From positions 1-44,466 of the IMG/VR virus record IMGVR_UViG_3300034375_010822: DNA of 44,466 nucleotides; one strand, given 5' to 3'. The position numbers and the translations under genes were made by a program. Below the pieces are notes generated by a model. That model worked only from the letters and a program-made list of their open reading frames with translations, did no database searches and had not been told where the DNA came from. The stretch's first letter is position 1. Every line of letters begins with the position of its first letter. Positions 31,385-40,102 of the stretch are shown piece after piece. Source of the stretch: a virus.

Positions 31385-32012
31385 TGTAAAGCTTAAGTGG
31401 ATTACACCCGACGCGGGACACATGATTGCGGAGTTAGCACGGGTTTCAAACCCTGCCAACCAGGCCAGTCGTGAAACTGCTCCAAGGTTAATTAAGTATT
31501 TGATCAAACATAGGCACTGGTCTCCATTTGAAATGGCGAACATGTGCGTTGAAATCAATACGACAAGGGCAATTTCCGCCCAAGTCATTCGCCATCGTTC
31601 ATTTTCATATCAAGAATTTTCGCAACGTTATTCAGACGTTGGCCATCTTGGTAGTGCAGTGATCCCTCATCTCCGCCGGCAAGACCTGAAGAATCGACAA
31701 AATACAATTAATGATCTAACTGCCGCAGAAGTTGGCGGCTTTTATCGTCGAATTAGTGAGCTTTTTGAAGAATCCGAACACCTTTACATGGAAATGGTCA
31801 GCGCTGGTGTTGGTAAAGAATGCGCCAGGGGGATTCTTCCGTTGAATTCAAGAACTCGTATCTACATGAATGGAAGTATTCGTTCGTGGATTCATTATTT
31901 GCAGATTCGTTCTGGTCCTGAAACGCAACTAGAGCACCGCGAAATTGCACAAGGAGTCCTTGCTATTTTTGAGCGGGAGCTTCCTGATGTTTACGAGGCT
32001 GCTTTTACCTAA
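31332..32012 (+). CDS. thyX: Flavin-dependent thymidylate synthase ThyX
   Basis: A 226-residue protein with the ThyX signature RHRSFSYQEFSQRY at residues 87-100 (RHRx7-8SxR). Flanking segments HWSPFEMANMCVEI and RGILPLNSRTRIYMNGSIRS also fit. It makes dTMP from dUMP using methylene-THF, FAD and NADPH. ATG 31332 overlaps the exonuclease gene; ATG 31359 is an alternative with a shorter overlap. It complements the RNR and dCTP deaminase downstream. Marine cyanobacteria and their phages commonly use ThyX. Confidence 0.93.
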   Translation: MISLPSPKPMMNSSHSSSVKLKWITPDAGHMIAELARVSNPANQASRETAPRLIKYLIKHRHWSPFEMANMCVEINTTRAISAQVIRHRSFSYQEFSQRYSDVGHLGSAVIPHLRRQDLKNRQNTINDLTAAEVGGFYRRISELFEESEHLYMEMVSAGVGKECARGILPLNSRTRIYMNGSIRSWIHYLQIRSGPETQLEHREIAQGVLAIFERELPDVYEAAFT

Positions 32013-32015
32013 AAC

Positions 32016-32025
32016 GGTAACCTAG
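32016..32025 (+). promoter_or_regulatory. GGNANNCTA element, copy 8, before terminase operon
   Basis: GGTAACCTAG lies three bases after the thyX stop and 29 bases before the GTG start of the terminase small subunit. CGCGA (32026-32030) and TCGCG (32041-32045) form a dyad that reaches into the start codon. Confidence 0.5.
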
Positions 32026-32044
32026 CGCGATTTAATAGTGTCGC

Positions 32045-32629
32045 GTGGCCATCCATCAGTACGATTTTAGACGTGGTTATGAAGTTAAGCCACGTTATGG
32101 AAAACATGAGTCTGCTGATCAGTATTCTGCGTTCCAACATTTCTTACATATGGGTGGCCAGCGTGATTATGAATCCGTTGCAAAATTTGCAAAAGTAGAT
32201 CGTCAAACAATCAAAAACTGGGCAAAGAAATATAACTGGGAAAAACGTGCTGCACAATGGGATAAAGAACAGGTTGCATTGACCTGGAAGGATGCAGAAA
32301 AACTTCGGGAACAAAAACACAAACGATCCATCGTTGAATTCCGTGATGCATCTGAAAGGCAGGCGCGGATGATGATGGAAATTTCGGAAGACTTGCTCGG
32401 TGTTTTAACAAAGAGAGTTAAAGACGCTCAAGACAGTGGAGAGGAAGTTCCTTTGCCGCTAGTATCTGGTTTATTACGTGCTACAGCAAACATCACTGAA
32501 CAATCGCGTCAAGCGTGGGCATCTGCACTTGGAGTGGAAGATATGCTCCAATTAGTAGAACAGGAACTAGAAAGAGTTACAGTAGAAGAAGTAGAGGAGG
32601 ATGAAGATGACATCATCATCGACGAATGA
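32045..32629 (+). CDS. terS: Terminase small subunit
   Basis: A 194-residue protein starting with GTG. Residues ~45-80 form a helix-turn-helix: DYESVAKFAKVDRQTIKNWA, then KKYNWEKRAAQWDKE, the Trp-containing pattern frequent in small terminases. A long helical middle suits oligomerisation, and the C-terminus is a run of acidic residues (EEVEEDEDDIIIDE). It lies upstream of the large subunit. It would recognise phage DNA for packaging. Confidence 0.78.
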   Translation: MAIHQYDFRRGYEVKPRYGKHESADQYSAFQHFLHMGGQRDYESVAKFAKVDRQTIKNWAKKYNWEKRAAQWDKEQVALTWKDAEKLREQKHKRSIVEFRDASERQARMMMEISEDLLGVLTKRVKDAQDSGEEVPLPLVSGLLRATANITEQSRQAWASALGVEDMLQLVEQELERVTVEEVEEDEDDIIIDE

Positions 32630-32774
32630 TTTGCCATTGGTTTATGTCACAGAAAATGAAGATGGTTCTTTTACCTTAGAGTGGGATGAAAATGACCCGC
32701 GATGTGAAGAATTGAACAAATGGACGGTTGATGAATGGGTGAAAGCGCTTGAAGATGGATTAGTCAGATTTTAA
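32607..32774 (+). CDS. Small acidic protein between the terminase genes
   Basis: A 55-residue protein (MTSSSTNDLPLVYVTENEDG ... WTVDEWVKALEDGLVRF) with a perfect AGGAGG six bases before its ATG. It overlaps the end of the small terminase gene by 23 bases, and its stop directly abuts the ATG of the large subunit. The short strand-strand-helix pattern (GSFTLEWDEND, then VDEWVKALEDG) recurs in tiny cyanophage proteins I have seen beside terminases. Function is unknown. Confidence 0.72.
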   Translation: MTSSSTNDLPLVYVTENEDGSFTLEWDENDPRCEELNKWTVDEWVKALEDGLVRF

Positions 32775-34298
32775 ATGGCACAAAAGCTAGGGAAAGACTA
32801 TTTACGTAGATCAGCGCAGAATCAAGCGATGCTGAAAGCATTGCGAGAAAAGAAGCTGCAAACAAGAGAGAAGGGTGACAGGGTTTTACTGCATAAGTTT
32901 ATTAAGGAGGTTTATCCTAACTACAAGTTTTATCAGTTTCATGCGACACTGATCAAGCAGCTACAAAGGATTATTGACGGCGATTGTAATAGACTAATTC
33001 TTCAAGTGCCACCACGAAGTGGTAAAAGTCTTCTTAGCTCTGTTCTTTTGCCGGCGGCTTATCTAAAGGCTCATCCAGATCGTTATGTAGGTATATCGTC
33101 TTATTCAGCAGAACTTAGTCAAGGTTTTTCTCGTAAGGCACGCGATTTTTACCGTGATGGGGGCGGTCAATTAGACCCCTCCCAGCAAGCTGTAAACGCT
33201 TGGGGAACTCAAGGTGGCGGTGGTTTATGGGCCGCTGGTGTTGGTGGCGCAATTACTGGTCGTTCTGGTCACCTGCTGATTATTGATGACCCGGTTAAGA
33301 ACAGGGAAGACGCTGAAAGTGCCCGAATGATGGATAAGTTGTGGGATTGGTATGCATCGACTCTCTATACCCGCCTTGAACCAGAAGTTGGAGCAATTGT
33401 CGTTATTCAGACGCGATGGTCAGAAAATGACATGATTGGTCAATTGCTTGAGAATGAGAATAACGTATCTGAAAAGGGACGTGAGAATTGGACGATTGTT
33501 GACCTGCCGGCATTATTTGAAGATGAAGGTAGTCGTCCCAAGCTCCCAGAGCACTGCGAAACGATCCCTGACTGGCGTACAGAAGAGGGGCAGGCACTTT
33601 GCCCCCAGCGCTATGACGAAGAGGACTATGAGCGCATTAGAGAGGCAATCGGCACCAGGGAATTTGCATCGTTGTATCAGCAACGTCCTGCTCCCGTCGG
33701 CGGCAACATGTTTGATCCAACGTGGTGGCAATATTATTCGCATGATTCAATTATTCCTGATTTTGAAAGAATCTTGCTGTCCATTGACTGTACGTTTACT
33801 GACGCTAAAAACAGCGACTATGTGGTTGGTTTAGTTGTTGGACAGGCTGGTCCATCTTTCTATGTATTGGACTTGTTTAGAGAGCGAACGGATGTGATTG
33901 GCACGATGAATATGATTGCCAGAATGTACAAAAGACATCAACTTGACGGCACGGTGATTGAACTTGCTGCTAGTGGTTATGCGGTCTACCAGATGGCCAA
34001 AAAGAAAGTGCCTGGACTGATCGGGTTTAAGCCTGAAAAGAGCAAGGAGGCTCGTGCTGCCGGCATTGTCCCAGTTGTTGAGGCGGGTAACGTATACCTA
34101 CCAATTAGTTCACCCTGGTTAGATAATTTTGTTAGTGAGTTTTCATTGTTCCCTGCTTCAAAAAATGATGACCAAGTTGACGCATTAACAATGGCAATTA
34201 ATTATTCACTTCAACGTGTTGCACCTCAGATCACTCAAGTTACATGGGGTCGTGGAGATAGAGTTATTGAAGGTGTTAAAACTATTAATGTTTGGTGA
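32775..34298 (+). CDS. terL: Terminase large subunit
   Basis: A 507-residue protein. ATPase motifs: Walker A PPRSGKS at residues 79-85, Walker B LLIIDDP at about 167-173, and IVVIQTRWSENDM for the coupling motif. The C-terminal RNase H-like nuclease shows SIDCTFTDAKNSDYVVGLVV from residue 336 and DDQVDALTMAINY from residue 465. It pumps DNA into the procapsid and cuts it at the end. The portal gene is about 5.8 kb away rather than adjacent, which is unusual. Confidence 0.93.
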   Translation: MAQKLGKDYLRRSAQNQAMLKALREKKLQTREKGDRVLLHKFIKEVYPNYKFYQFHATLIKQLQRIIDGDCNRLILQVPPRSGKSLLSSVLLPAAYLKAHPDRYVGISSYSAELSQGFSRKARDFYRDGGGQLDPSQQAVNAWGTQGGGGLWAAGVGGAITGRSGHLLIIDDPVKNREDAESARMMDKLWDWYASTLYTRLEPEVGAIVVIQTRWSENDMIGQLLENENNVSEKGRENWTIVDLPALFEDEGSRPKLPEHCETIPDWRTEEGQALCPQRYDEEDYERIREAIGTREFASLYQQRPAPVGGNMFDPTWWQYYSHDSIIPDFERILLSIDCTFTDAKNSDYVVGLVVGQAGPSFYVLDLFRERTDVIGTMNMIARMYKRHQLDGTVIELAASGYAVYQMAKKKVPGLIGFKPEKSKEARAAGIVPVVEAGNVYLPISSPWLDNFVSEFSLFPASKNDDQVDALTMAINYSLQRVAPQITQVTWGRGDRVIEGVKTINVW

Positions 34299-34304
34299 TA
34301 CAAT
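34276..34304 (+). promoter_or_regulatory. Possible sigma-70-type promoter before second sigma gene
   Basis: TTAAAA at 34276 and TACAAT at 34299 are separated by 17 bases, 22 bases upstream of the ATG. The -35 match is modest. Confidence 0.3.
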
Positions 34305-34325
34305 TAAATGTATGGTTAAGTTACA

Positions 34326-34964
34326 ATGGCGAGAAAAGCTAAGAAGTTTAAATTAAGCCCAGAGCAGCAAATTCTCGCCTCTGAAAATATTAACCTTGCA
34401 AGACGTGAGGCTTGGAAGCTACAACGCACAACAGATATTGATTACGACACTCTTGAAGGTGCGGCACTAGAGGGATTATGTAAGGCGGCATATCGTTACG
34501 ATCCTGAATCTGGATTTAAATTCAGCAGTCTTGCAGTCCCAACAATTAGGGGTGAACTGTTGCATTGGATCAGAGATCGCACTTACGCAATGCGGTTGAC
34601 GCACAAAATGCGCGAGAAATGGATCAAAGGTCGTAGGTTAATGTATCGCGGATCTAATGATCTTGAAATCGCTAAGGAGTTAGAAATTGAAATATCTGAA
34701 TGGCAGGAAATCAAAAGTGTGTGCTCTGGACCACCGCTTGAGATTAATGAGCACGCTAAGCCAACGGAAAGCCTGGAACCAGAAGAAATCAACTTTGGAG
34801 AACACTATAGATTTTATGCAGAATGTGCATGGAACATGTTAAATGCCAAACAAAGGAAGGCGATTGAAGACTATTTTTGTAGCAAAACAAACATTTTGCC
34901 TGTTGAGGCTATTCAAGACTTCCTGCAATGTCATGTAGAGCACACAACATCTAGAGAATCTTAA
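34326..34964 (+). CDS. Second, divergent sigma factor (late-type)
   Basis: A 212-residue protein with sigma region 2 features: NINLARREAWKLQR, then DTLEGAALEGLCKAAYRYDP, ESGFKFSSLAVPTIRGELL and HWIRDRTYAMRLTHKMREKW. A region-3-like helix (NDLEIAKELEIEISEWQEI) follows. Region 4 is weak: WNMLNAKQRKAIEDYF resembles its first helix, but the recognition helix is unclear. This recalls alternative sigma factors (SigF/gp55-like) for late transcription. Its position between terminase and primase, with GGNANNCTA elements before virion genes, suggests it reads those elements; this is inference. Confidence 0.78.
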   Translation: MARKAKKFKLSPEQQILASENINLARREAWKLQRTTDIDYDTLEGAALEGLCKAAYRYDPESGFKFSSLAVPTIRGELLHWIRDRTYAMRLTHKMREKWIKGRRLMYRGSNDLEIAKELEIEISEWQEIKSVCSGPPLEINEHAKPTESLEPEEINFGEHYRFYAECAWNMLNAKQRKAIEDYFCSKTNILPVEAIQDFLQCHVEHTTSRES

Positions 34965-35034
34965 ATTAGACTCAACCAATTTAGTTGCATTCCCCTGCAG
35001 GCCGGATAAGCTCCCCCTAGTTGACTTTTTTTTC

Positions 35035-36615
35035 GTGGCCGTCTCACAAGAGACAATCAGTAAACTCAAGGCGCTGTCGGTATCCGACGTGCTTCAGCGT
35101 GACGGCACATACCTGAAAAAGGTTGGACGAGAATTTGTTACACACTGCATTTGGCATGATGACCGTAACCCGTCACTAACTGTTAGTGACGATAAGGGTT
35201 TTGTCTTTTGCCACGTCTGTCAGCACCATGATGACGCCATAGGGTTTATCTCTCAGAAATATGGGATTAACTTCGCACAGGCATGTGAAAAAGTAGCAGC
35301 TTCCGCCGGTATAGATGTTCAGCACACAAACGAAGACCCCGAACAGGCAGCAAAAAATAAAGCGATACGGCAAAAAGCGTTTGACGATGTAACTGATAAA
35401 CAAATCGGTTATCGTAAGAGCCTTAGGGATTATCCTGAAAGCATAGCTTTTATTCAAAGCAGGAACATAGAGCCCGAAGCTTCAAGAGAGTTTGGAATTG
35501 GCTATGACCACATAAGTAAAAGATTAACACTGCCAATTAGCAATCATCTCGGCAATTTTGTTGGGTTTACTGCAAGAACGATACTGCCAGACGTAAAACC
35601 TAAATATAAAAACACTGAGAATAATTTAATCTTTAACAAGTCCGATATCGTCTTTAATGAATATCGTGCTGCTCAGCATATTCGTTCTTTAGATGAGTGT
35701 GTATTTGTTGAAGGTCACCTTGACGTTGTATCAATGTGGCAGGGAGGAATCAAAAATGTTGTTGCTTTGCAGGGCACTGCTTCTCCTTCTGAAGGGGTGC
35801 TGAGAAGACTTCTTCGCAAAACAAAGCGTTTTGTGCTTTGCATGGATTCTGACCCTGGTGGCATAACCGCCATCAGTAAATTCTTAAATGCCGTCAAGGA
35901 TTATACGCTCAAAGGTGAACTTGATGTTCGCGTCGCAGTATTGCCTGACGGCATGGATCCAGATGACTATATTCAATCCGGCAACAGTATTTCCTCTGTT
36001 ATTTCCAATGCCCAATCATGGCTTGATTGGACGCTTGATCAATGGCTGAGTACACTTGACTTCAGTGATGAATTGAAGATTCAAGAAGTTGAGAAGAAGA
36101 TCAAAGATTTGTTCTCTCAGATTTCAAGCCCAGCACTGCGTTCCTATTACTATGACAAGGCTTCTATCCGCCTTGCGCAAAACAAACAATCGCTCGCAGC
36201 CCAGATAGCCAAAGGGTTTCACGAGTTTAAGGGTACTACGGTCCACATTAAGGGTTGGCAGCGTCCATCCTTTAAATTTACTAGGGAGCTTGTTGAGAAG
36301 CGCCTGTTACGCCTTTATATCCATAGCCCAGAATTTAGGTGGCTTTTGGCGCCATTAATGGAAAACCTTCACTTCCCACAGATGAAATGGTTGTGGCGTC
36401 GTCTTGGCGAAGTCCAGTCCATCGCAGGTGATGGCTTTGATCATCATGCCGTGTTGGCGGTTCTCTGTGCAGCAGAGCCTATTTACATGCAAACACTACG
36501 TCCCATCGTAAGTCCTTCAATCAAGGTAGAAGACAACGAACTGTCAATCGCCCACATTGAGTCTGTTATGACAATGCCAGTAAAAGATTACCTCGGTGGT
36601 TACGATGAAGAGTAG
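35035..36615 (+). CDS. DnaG-like primase
   Basis: A 526-residue protein starting with GTG. The CHC2 zinc site is C38-x2-H41-x17-C59-x2-C62 (HCIWHDDRNPSLTV ... FVFCHVC). The RNA polymerase/TOPRIM core follows: GIGYDHISKRLTLPI, GFTARTI, VFVEGHLDVVSMWQGG, VALQGTASP and RFVLCMDSDPGGITA. The C-terminal ~180 residues are helical and may bind the helicase. It would make RNA primers, paired with the DnaB-like helicase 10 kb away on the other strand. The 70-base leader before it holds only a CCTGCAGG palindrome. Confidence 0.88.
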   Translation: MAVSQETISKLKALSVSDVLQRDGTYLKKVGREFVTHCIWHDDRNPSLTVSDDKGFVFCHVCQHHDDAIGFISQKYGINFAQACEKVAASAGIDVQHTNEDPEQAAKNKAIRQKAFDDVTDKQIGYRKSLRDYPESIAFIQSRNIEPEASREFGIGYDHISKRLTLPISNHLGNFVGFTARTILPDVKPKYKNTENNLIFNKSDIVFNEYRAAQHIRSLDECVFVEGHLDVVSMWQGGIKNVVALQGTASPSEGVLRRLLRKTKRFVLCMDSDPGGITAISKFLNAVKDYTLKGELDVRVAVLPDGMDPDDYIQSGNSISSVISNAQSWLDWTLDQWLSTLDFSDELKIQEVEKKIKDLFSQISSPALRSYYYDKASIRLAQNKQSLAAQIAKGFHEFKGTTVHIKGWQRPSFKFTRELVEKRLLRLYIHSPEFRWLLAPLMENLHFPQMKWLWRRLGEVQSIAGDGFDHHAVLAVLCAAEPIYMQTLRPIVSPSIKVEDNELSIAHIESVMTMPVKDYLGGYDEE

Positions 36616-36626
36616 CCTCGCTATCA

Positions 36627-36773
36627 ATGTTCTCCAAAAACAAGACCTCTTTTGAGAGTCATCCTCCCAAGCGCACTCGGATTGGTGATGGTCGGCGTGT
36701 CAGGACACGTTTGAACCAAGGTCGGACAAAACGTTCTCCTTCTAGGAAGCCCTATAGAGGCCAAGGCAAATGA
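36627..36773 (+). CDS. Tiny basic protein
   Basis: A 48-residue Arg/Lys-rich protein (MFSKNKTSFESHPPKRTRIG ... RSPSRKPYRGQGK) that starts 11 bases after the primase stop. Its own stop overlaps the next ATG (ATGA). The basic ending RKPYRGQGK is of a kind recalled from small proteins in marine phages. It is disordered-looking and probably binds nucleic acid. Function is unknown. Confidence 0.6.
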   Translation: MFSKNKTSFESHPPKRTRIGDGRRVRTRLNQGRTKRSPSRKPYRGQGK

Positions 36774-37045
36774 TCCACATGCCATCAATCGCTGAAGCCT
36801 TCTGGGATTTGATTAACCAGGGGAAGTATGCAGAGGTGGCAGTGGTGCTGTTTAGTCACCATAAAAACAGGATCGGGTTTTGGGTCAATTTAAAGGCTGA
36901 GCTTTTGTGTTCGGCCAAGACCCATCCCAACCTTTTCCTGGTGGCAACTCTTCTTGACGTGTCTTCTAAGGACACGCTTGAGGAGTCGTTTCATCTTGTC
37001 CCTGGTCTCAGTGCATTGATTTATAGGCAGAACCATGATTATTAA
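36770..37045 (+). CDS. Small hypothetical helical protein
   Basis: A 91-residue protein overlapping its neighbours at both ends, ATGA upstream and 11 bases downstream. It is helical with moderately hydrophobic segments (IAEAFWDLINQGKYAEVAVV, NLFLVATLLDVSSKDTL) but no true membrane helix. Tight coupling supports it as a gene. I recognise no family. Confidence 0.55.
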   Translation: MIHMPSIAEAFWDLINQGKYAEVAVVLFSHHKNRIGFWVNLKAELLCSAKTHPNLFLVATLLDVSSKDTLEESFHLVPGLSALIYRQNHDY

Positions 37046-37187
37046 GATGTTCGGCAAAGTCTGGGAACGCCCACAAAAGTTTGTCCCATCCAAGCCCCCG
37101 ATGACAGAACAAATGCGAGAGCAGTGGTGGGACTGGTTCTGTGAACAAAACCCCGGAAATTCATCTTGTAAAGTTTATGACACATGA
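37035..37187 (+). CDS. Tiny Trp-rich protein
   Basis: A 50-residue protein (MIIKMFGKVWERPQKFVPSK, then MTEQMREQWWDWFCEQNPGN) overlapping the previous gene by 11 bases. It has four Trp residues and a likely amphipathic helix around EQMREQWWDWF. It is too short for standard gene calling and has no recognised relative. The evidence is its tight packing and sensible composition. Confidence 0.45.
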   Translation: MIIKMFGKVWERPQKFVPSKPPMTEQMREQWWDWFCEQNPGNSSCKVYDT

Positions 37188-37207
37188 CATGACAGCTGGT
37201 AAATCGC

Positions 37208-37239
37208 GGTAGACTACTTTCACCGAAACAAAGGTGAAA
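37208..37239 (+). promoter_or_regulatory. GGNANNCTA element, copy 9, with hairpin over the RNR start
   Basis: GGTAGACTAC (37208-37217) is followed by TTTCACC (37218-37224) and GGTGAAA (37233-37239), a perfect 7-bp stem with an 8-base loop. The 3' arm contains the Shine-Dalgarno-like AGGTGA and the A of the RNR start codon, so folding would hide the start. No cobalamin-riboswitch core is visible. Confidence 0.55.
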
Positions 37240-39575
37240 TGCCTGAATTCAAGCCGACAGCACCAAGCGCAGCCGCTGTTTTTTATCGTACATATTCTCG
37301 TCGCAAGGCAGATGGTCAACGTGAGTCTTTTGCAGAGGCAATGACTCGCTGTGTTGATTCAATTGCCGAAGTCGGCAAATTTGATCACGCCGAGAAGAAG
37401 TTAGTCAAAGACCAAGCCCTCAAGCAACACTGCTTTCCTTCTGGACGAGCTTTCTGGGTTGCAGGCACCGAGTGGGGTGCTCAACAGAAAAACTTCAGTG
37501 GATGGTACAACTGTACGTCAACTAATGTAAATGATACTGCAGCATTTCGTCACATCATGGAATTAGCCATGATGGGATCTGGAACAGGGGCAATGCTGGA
37601 GAGCAAAAATATTAACGCCTTGCCTGAAATTAAGACCAAGATCAATATTGCTGCCATTGAAGAAGCAGGAGACATCCTTCCTCCTGACCGCCTGGAAAAA
37701 ACCGAATGGCTCACCACCAATAACGGTAATACAGTTATTTACGTTGGCGACAGTCGCGAAGGATGGGTAGAAGCTTATTTGACTCTTATTGAATTGGCAA
37801 CGGAAGAAAACCTTAAGGAAGAGATCAGCGTAATCATTGATTTGGGCAACGTTCGTCCAGCAGGCGAACGCCTTAAAGGTTTTGGCGGTACAGCAAATCC
37901 AATCAAGTTGGAAGACATGTTCCGTCGTGTTGTAGCAATTCTTAATAGGGCTTACGGGCGTCAACTTAATTCTGTTGAAGCTTGTCTTCTCATTGATGAA
38001 GCTTCAGCTTGTGTAGTTGCTGGCAATATTCGCCGTTCTGCCGGCATGCGTCAATTTGGGGCTGACGATGAGGAAGCTGCTAACTGCAAGCTCGGTCTTT
38101 ACACCCAGGATGAAGAAGGTAACTGGCGTGTCGATCCTGAAAAAGAAGCTTTACGGATGGCAAACCATACCCGCTGTTTCCATGAAATTCCTGACTATGA
38201 AACCGTAGAGGAGTCTATTCGTCAGCAGTTTTACTCTGGCGAAGGTGCTATTCAGTATGTGCCAGAAGCAGTTGCTCGTGCTAACGCCGACCTTTTAAAC
38301 ACCGCCGAAAAGAAAGCTGCTTTCATTGAGTTTTACCAAAAAGATCAAGCCAGTGCTGCTGAGATGTTGGAAGGTCTTGGTAAGGCTATGGGTTACAACA
38401 TGGACATGAAAGAGATTGAGCATCGTCTTAATCGCTATGGCCTTAATCCTTGTGGCGAGATCATTGGTTCCGATTTCCACTGCAACCTTGCTGAAATCCA
38501 CCTAAACACTATTGATCCAACCGATCAAAAGGCTCAAGACGATGCGTTTACTGCCGGCGCACTACAAGTAGCTGCACTGCTGCATCACAATTTCTACATT
38601 GACCGTTATCAGTACAGCCGTGAGATTGATCCTATCGTTGGTGTTAGTTTTACTGGTCTGTTTGATTTCTTCGTACATGCTTTCGGTGCCGAATGGCTCG
38701 ATTGGATGATGAAGGGTCGTCCCAATAACACCATTGGTCGTAAATTCATCCGTCGCGAAAAAGATTATCTGACTCGCTGGGCAGATATTGTCCGCTATAC
38801 CATCGTTAACTATTGCAAAAAGCACGATCTGCGCGTTCCAAACCGCATGACAACTGTGCAGCCTGCAGGTACGAAGTCACTTCTTACTGGGGCTTCTAGT
38901 GGTTGGCATCCACCTAAAGCGCAGCGATTCATTCGCCGTATCACCTTCGGTAAATCTGATCCACTCGTTTCTGCTCTTCGTGATTGGGGTTACCACGTTA
39001 TCCCAGCACAATCCGCTAAGGATGAAGAAGGTAACTTGCTGGATGACATCTTGGATCCCCGTGTTCATGAGGTGTTGGTGGAGATCCCAACAGAAGTCAG
39101 CTGGGCAAATCTTCCCGGTTGTGATGCATTTAACCTGAGCCAGCTTCCGATTGAAGCTCAGTGGGGTCTTTATATGCAGGTACAGAACTGCTACACCGAG
39201 CACAACACCTCCGCAACGTTGGAATTCCGAGAGGCTGAAATTCCGGCTCTGGCGAAGATGATCCACGATTCTATGGAACAGGGTACTGGGTACATTTCAG
39301 CCGCCTTGCTGGCCCGTTTTGACGCCAATGAGACGTTCCCTCGTTTGCCCTTCGAGCCAATCGAAAAAGAAACTTACGATCGACTCTCAAACCTTGCTGA
39401 AGTTTGGAGGGAAGCTCTCCCGGTAATCTTCGAGAAGGATGAAGTCAGCTTCCTTGAAGTTTTGAGTAAGTATGACTCACCTGACTATGAACTTAAAGGT
39501 GCTGCTGGTTGCGATAGCGACAAGTGCCTTCAAGAATCCACCAAAGATGCCGATCAAGTCGGTCAAAAGATCTGA
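37239..39575 (+). CDS. nrdJ: Adenosylcobalamin-dependent class II ribonucleotide reductase
   Basis: A 778-residue protein of the monomeric class II type. Visible features are the N-terminal VFYRTYSRRK and FPSGRAFWVAGTEW, then FSGWYNCTSTNVNDT, the active-site loop NPCGEI at about residue 402, and TVQPAGTKSLLTGASSGWHP for the phosphate/radical region. The C-terminal redox pair is C-x4-C in GCDSDKCLQ at about residue 758. It reduces ribonucleotides using coenzyme B12, with no separate small subunit. Cyanobacteria use this type, which supports a cyanobacterial host. It forms a nucleotide cluster with dcd. Confidence 0.92.
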   Translation: MPEFKPTAPSAAAVFYRTYSRRKADGQRESFAEAMTRCVDSIAEVGKFDHAEKKLVKDQALKQHCFPSGRAFWVAGTEWGAQQKNFSGWYNCTSTNVNDTAAFRHIMELAMMGSGTGAMLESKNINALPEIKTKINIAAIEEAGDILPPDRLEKTEWLTTNNGNTVIYVGDSREGWVEAYLTLIELATEENLKEEISVIIDLGNVRPAGERLKGFGGTANPIKLEDMFRRVVAILNRAYGRQLNSVEACLLIDEASACVVAGNIRRSAGMRQFGADDEEAANCKLGLYTQDEEGNWRVDPEKEALRMANHTRCFHEIPDYETVEESIRQQFYSGEGAIQYVPEAVARANADLLNTAEKKAAFIEFYQKDQASAAEMLEGLGKAMGYNMDMKEIEHRLNRYGLNPCGEIIGSDFHCNLAEIHLNTIDPTDQKAQDDAFTAGALQVAALLHHNFYIDRYQYSREIDPIVGVSFTGLFDFFVHAFGAEWLDWMMKGRPNNTIGRKFIRREKDYLTRWADIVRYTIVNYCKKHDLRVPNRMTTVQPAGTKSLLTGASSGWHPPKAQRFIRRITFGKSDPLVSALRDWGYHVIPAQSAKDEEGNLLDDILDPRVHEVLVEIPTEVSWANLPGCDAFNLSQLPIEAQWGLYMQVQNCYTEHNTSATLEFREAEIPALAKMIHDSMEQGTGYISAALLARFDANETFPRLPFEPIEKETYDRLSNLAEVWREALPVIFEKDEVSFLEVLSKYDSPDYELKGAAGCDSDKCLQESTKDADQVGQKI

Positions 39576-39577
39576 TC

Positions 39578-40102
39578 ATGAGTAATCTTGTCGACTTTCA
39601 AATTCGTGAGATGTGTCGGTCAATGGGGCTCGTTGAGCCCTTTGACCCTGACATGATCAATCCAGCGTCAATTGATGTGACGCTAGGCAATATCATTCAA
39701 TCTGAAGGTTTAATCTGTGGACCCGCTGAACTTCGCACCCGATGGATTGAGCACAATCTTGAAGATGACGAGGTTTATAAGCTTTGCCCTGGGCAGTTTA
39801 TCCTTGCTCATACAAAAGAGTTTGTAAGGATTCCTTCTAACTTGGAGGCAAACTTCCAACTCAAAAGTAGTCGTGGTCGGGAAGGTTTAGATCACCTTCT
39901 CGCCGGCTATATTGACCCTGGGTTCAGTGGTCAAATCACCCTTGAATTGCATAACGTTAATCAACGTCATGCGATCATTTTGACCCCTGGAATGCGCATT
40001 GGCCAACTTCGATTTGGTCAACTCAAAGAGGTACCTTTGCGTAGCTATGCAGTAACTGGTCGTTATATGAACGACAAAGGAGCTGTGCCGTCAAAAGGGT
40101 AA
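39578..40102 (+). CDS. dcd: dCTP deaminase (Dcd/DUT family)
   Basis: A 174-residue protein; I chose ATG 39578, two bases after the RNR stop, over an upstream in-frame ATG. Family features are NPASIDVTLGN, LAHTKEFVRIP, LKSSRGREGLDHLLAGYIDP and GFSGQITLELHN, with the likely catalytic Glu in ITLEL. It converts dCTP to dUTP, which is then hydrolysed to dUMP for ThyX. It could also be bifunctional; the sequence does not settle this. Confidence 0.88.
   Translation: MSNLVDFQIREMCRSMGLVEPFDPDMINPASIDVTLGNIIQSEGLICGPAELRTRWIEHNLEDDEVYKLCPGQFILAHTKEFVRIPSNLEANFQLKSSRGREGLDHLLAGYIDPGFSGQITLELHNVNQRHAIILTPGMRIGQLRFGQLKEVPLRSYAVTGRYMNDKGAVPSKG

Noticed and set aside
28628-31392. Repeated AGTGTAAA(GC) at 28628, 30484 and 31383
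   Set aside because: Three short matches, one inside thyX coding sequence; too few to separate from chance.
37188-37239. Cobalamin riboswitch before the B12-dependent RNR
   Set aside because: Only about 50 bases separate the genes and the conserved B12-box is absent.
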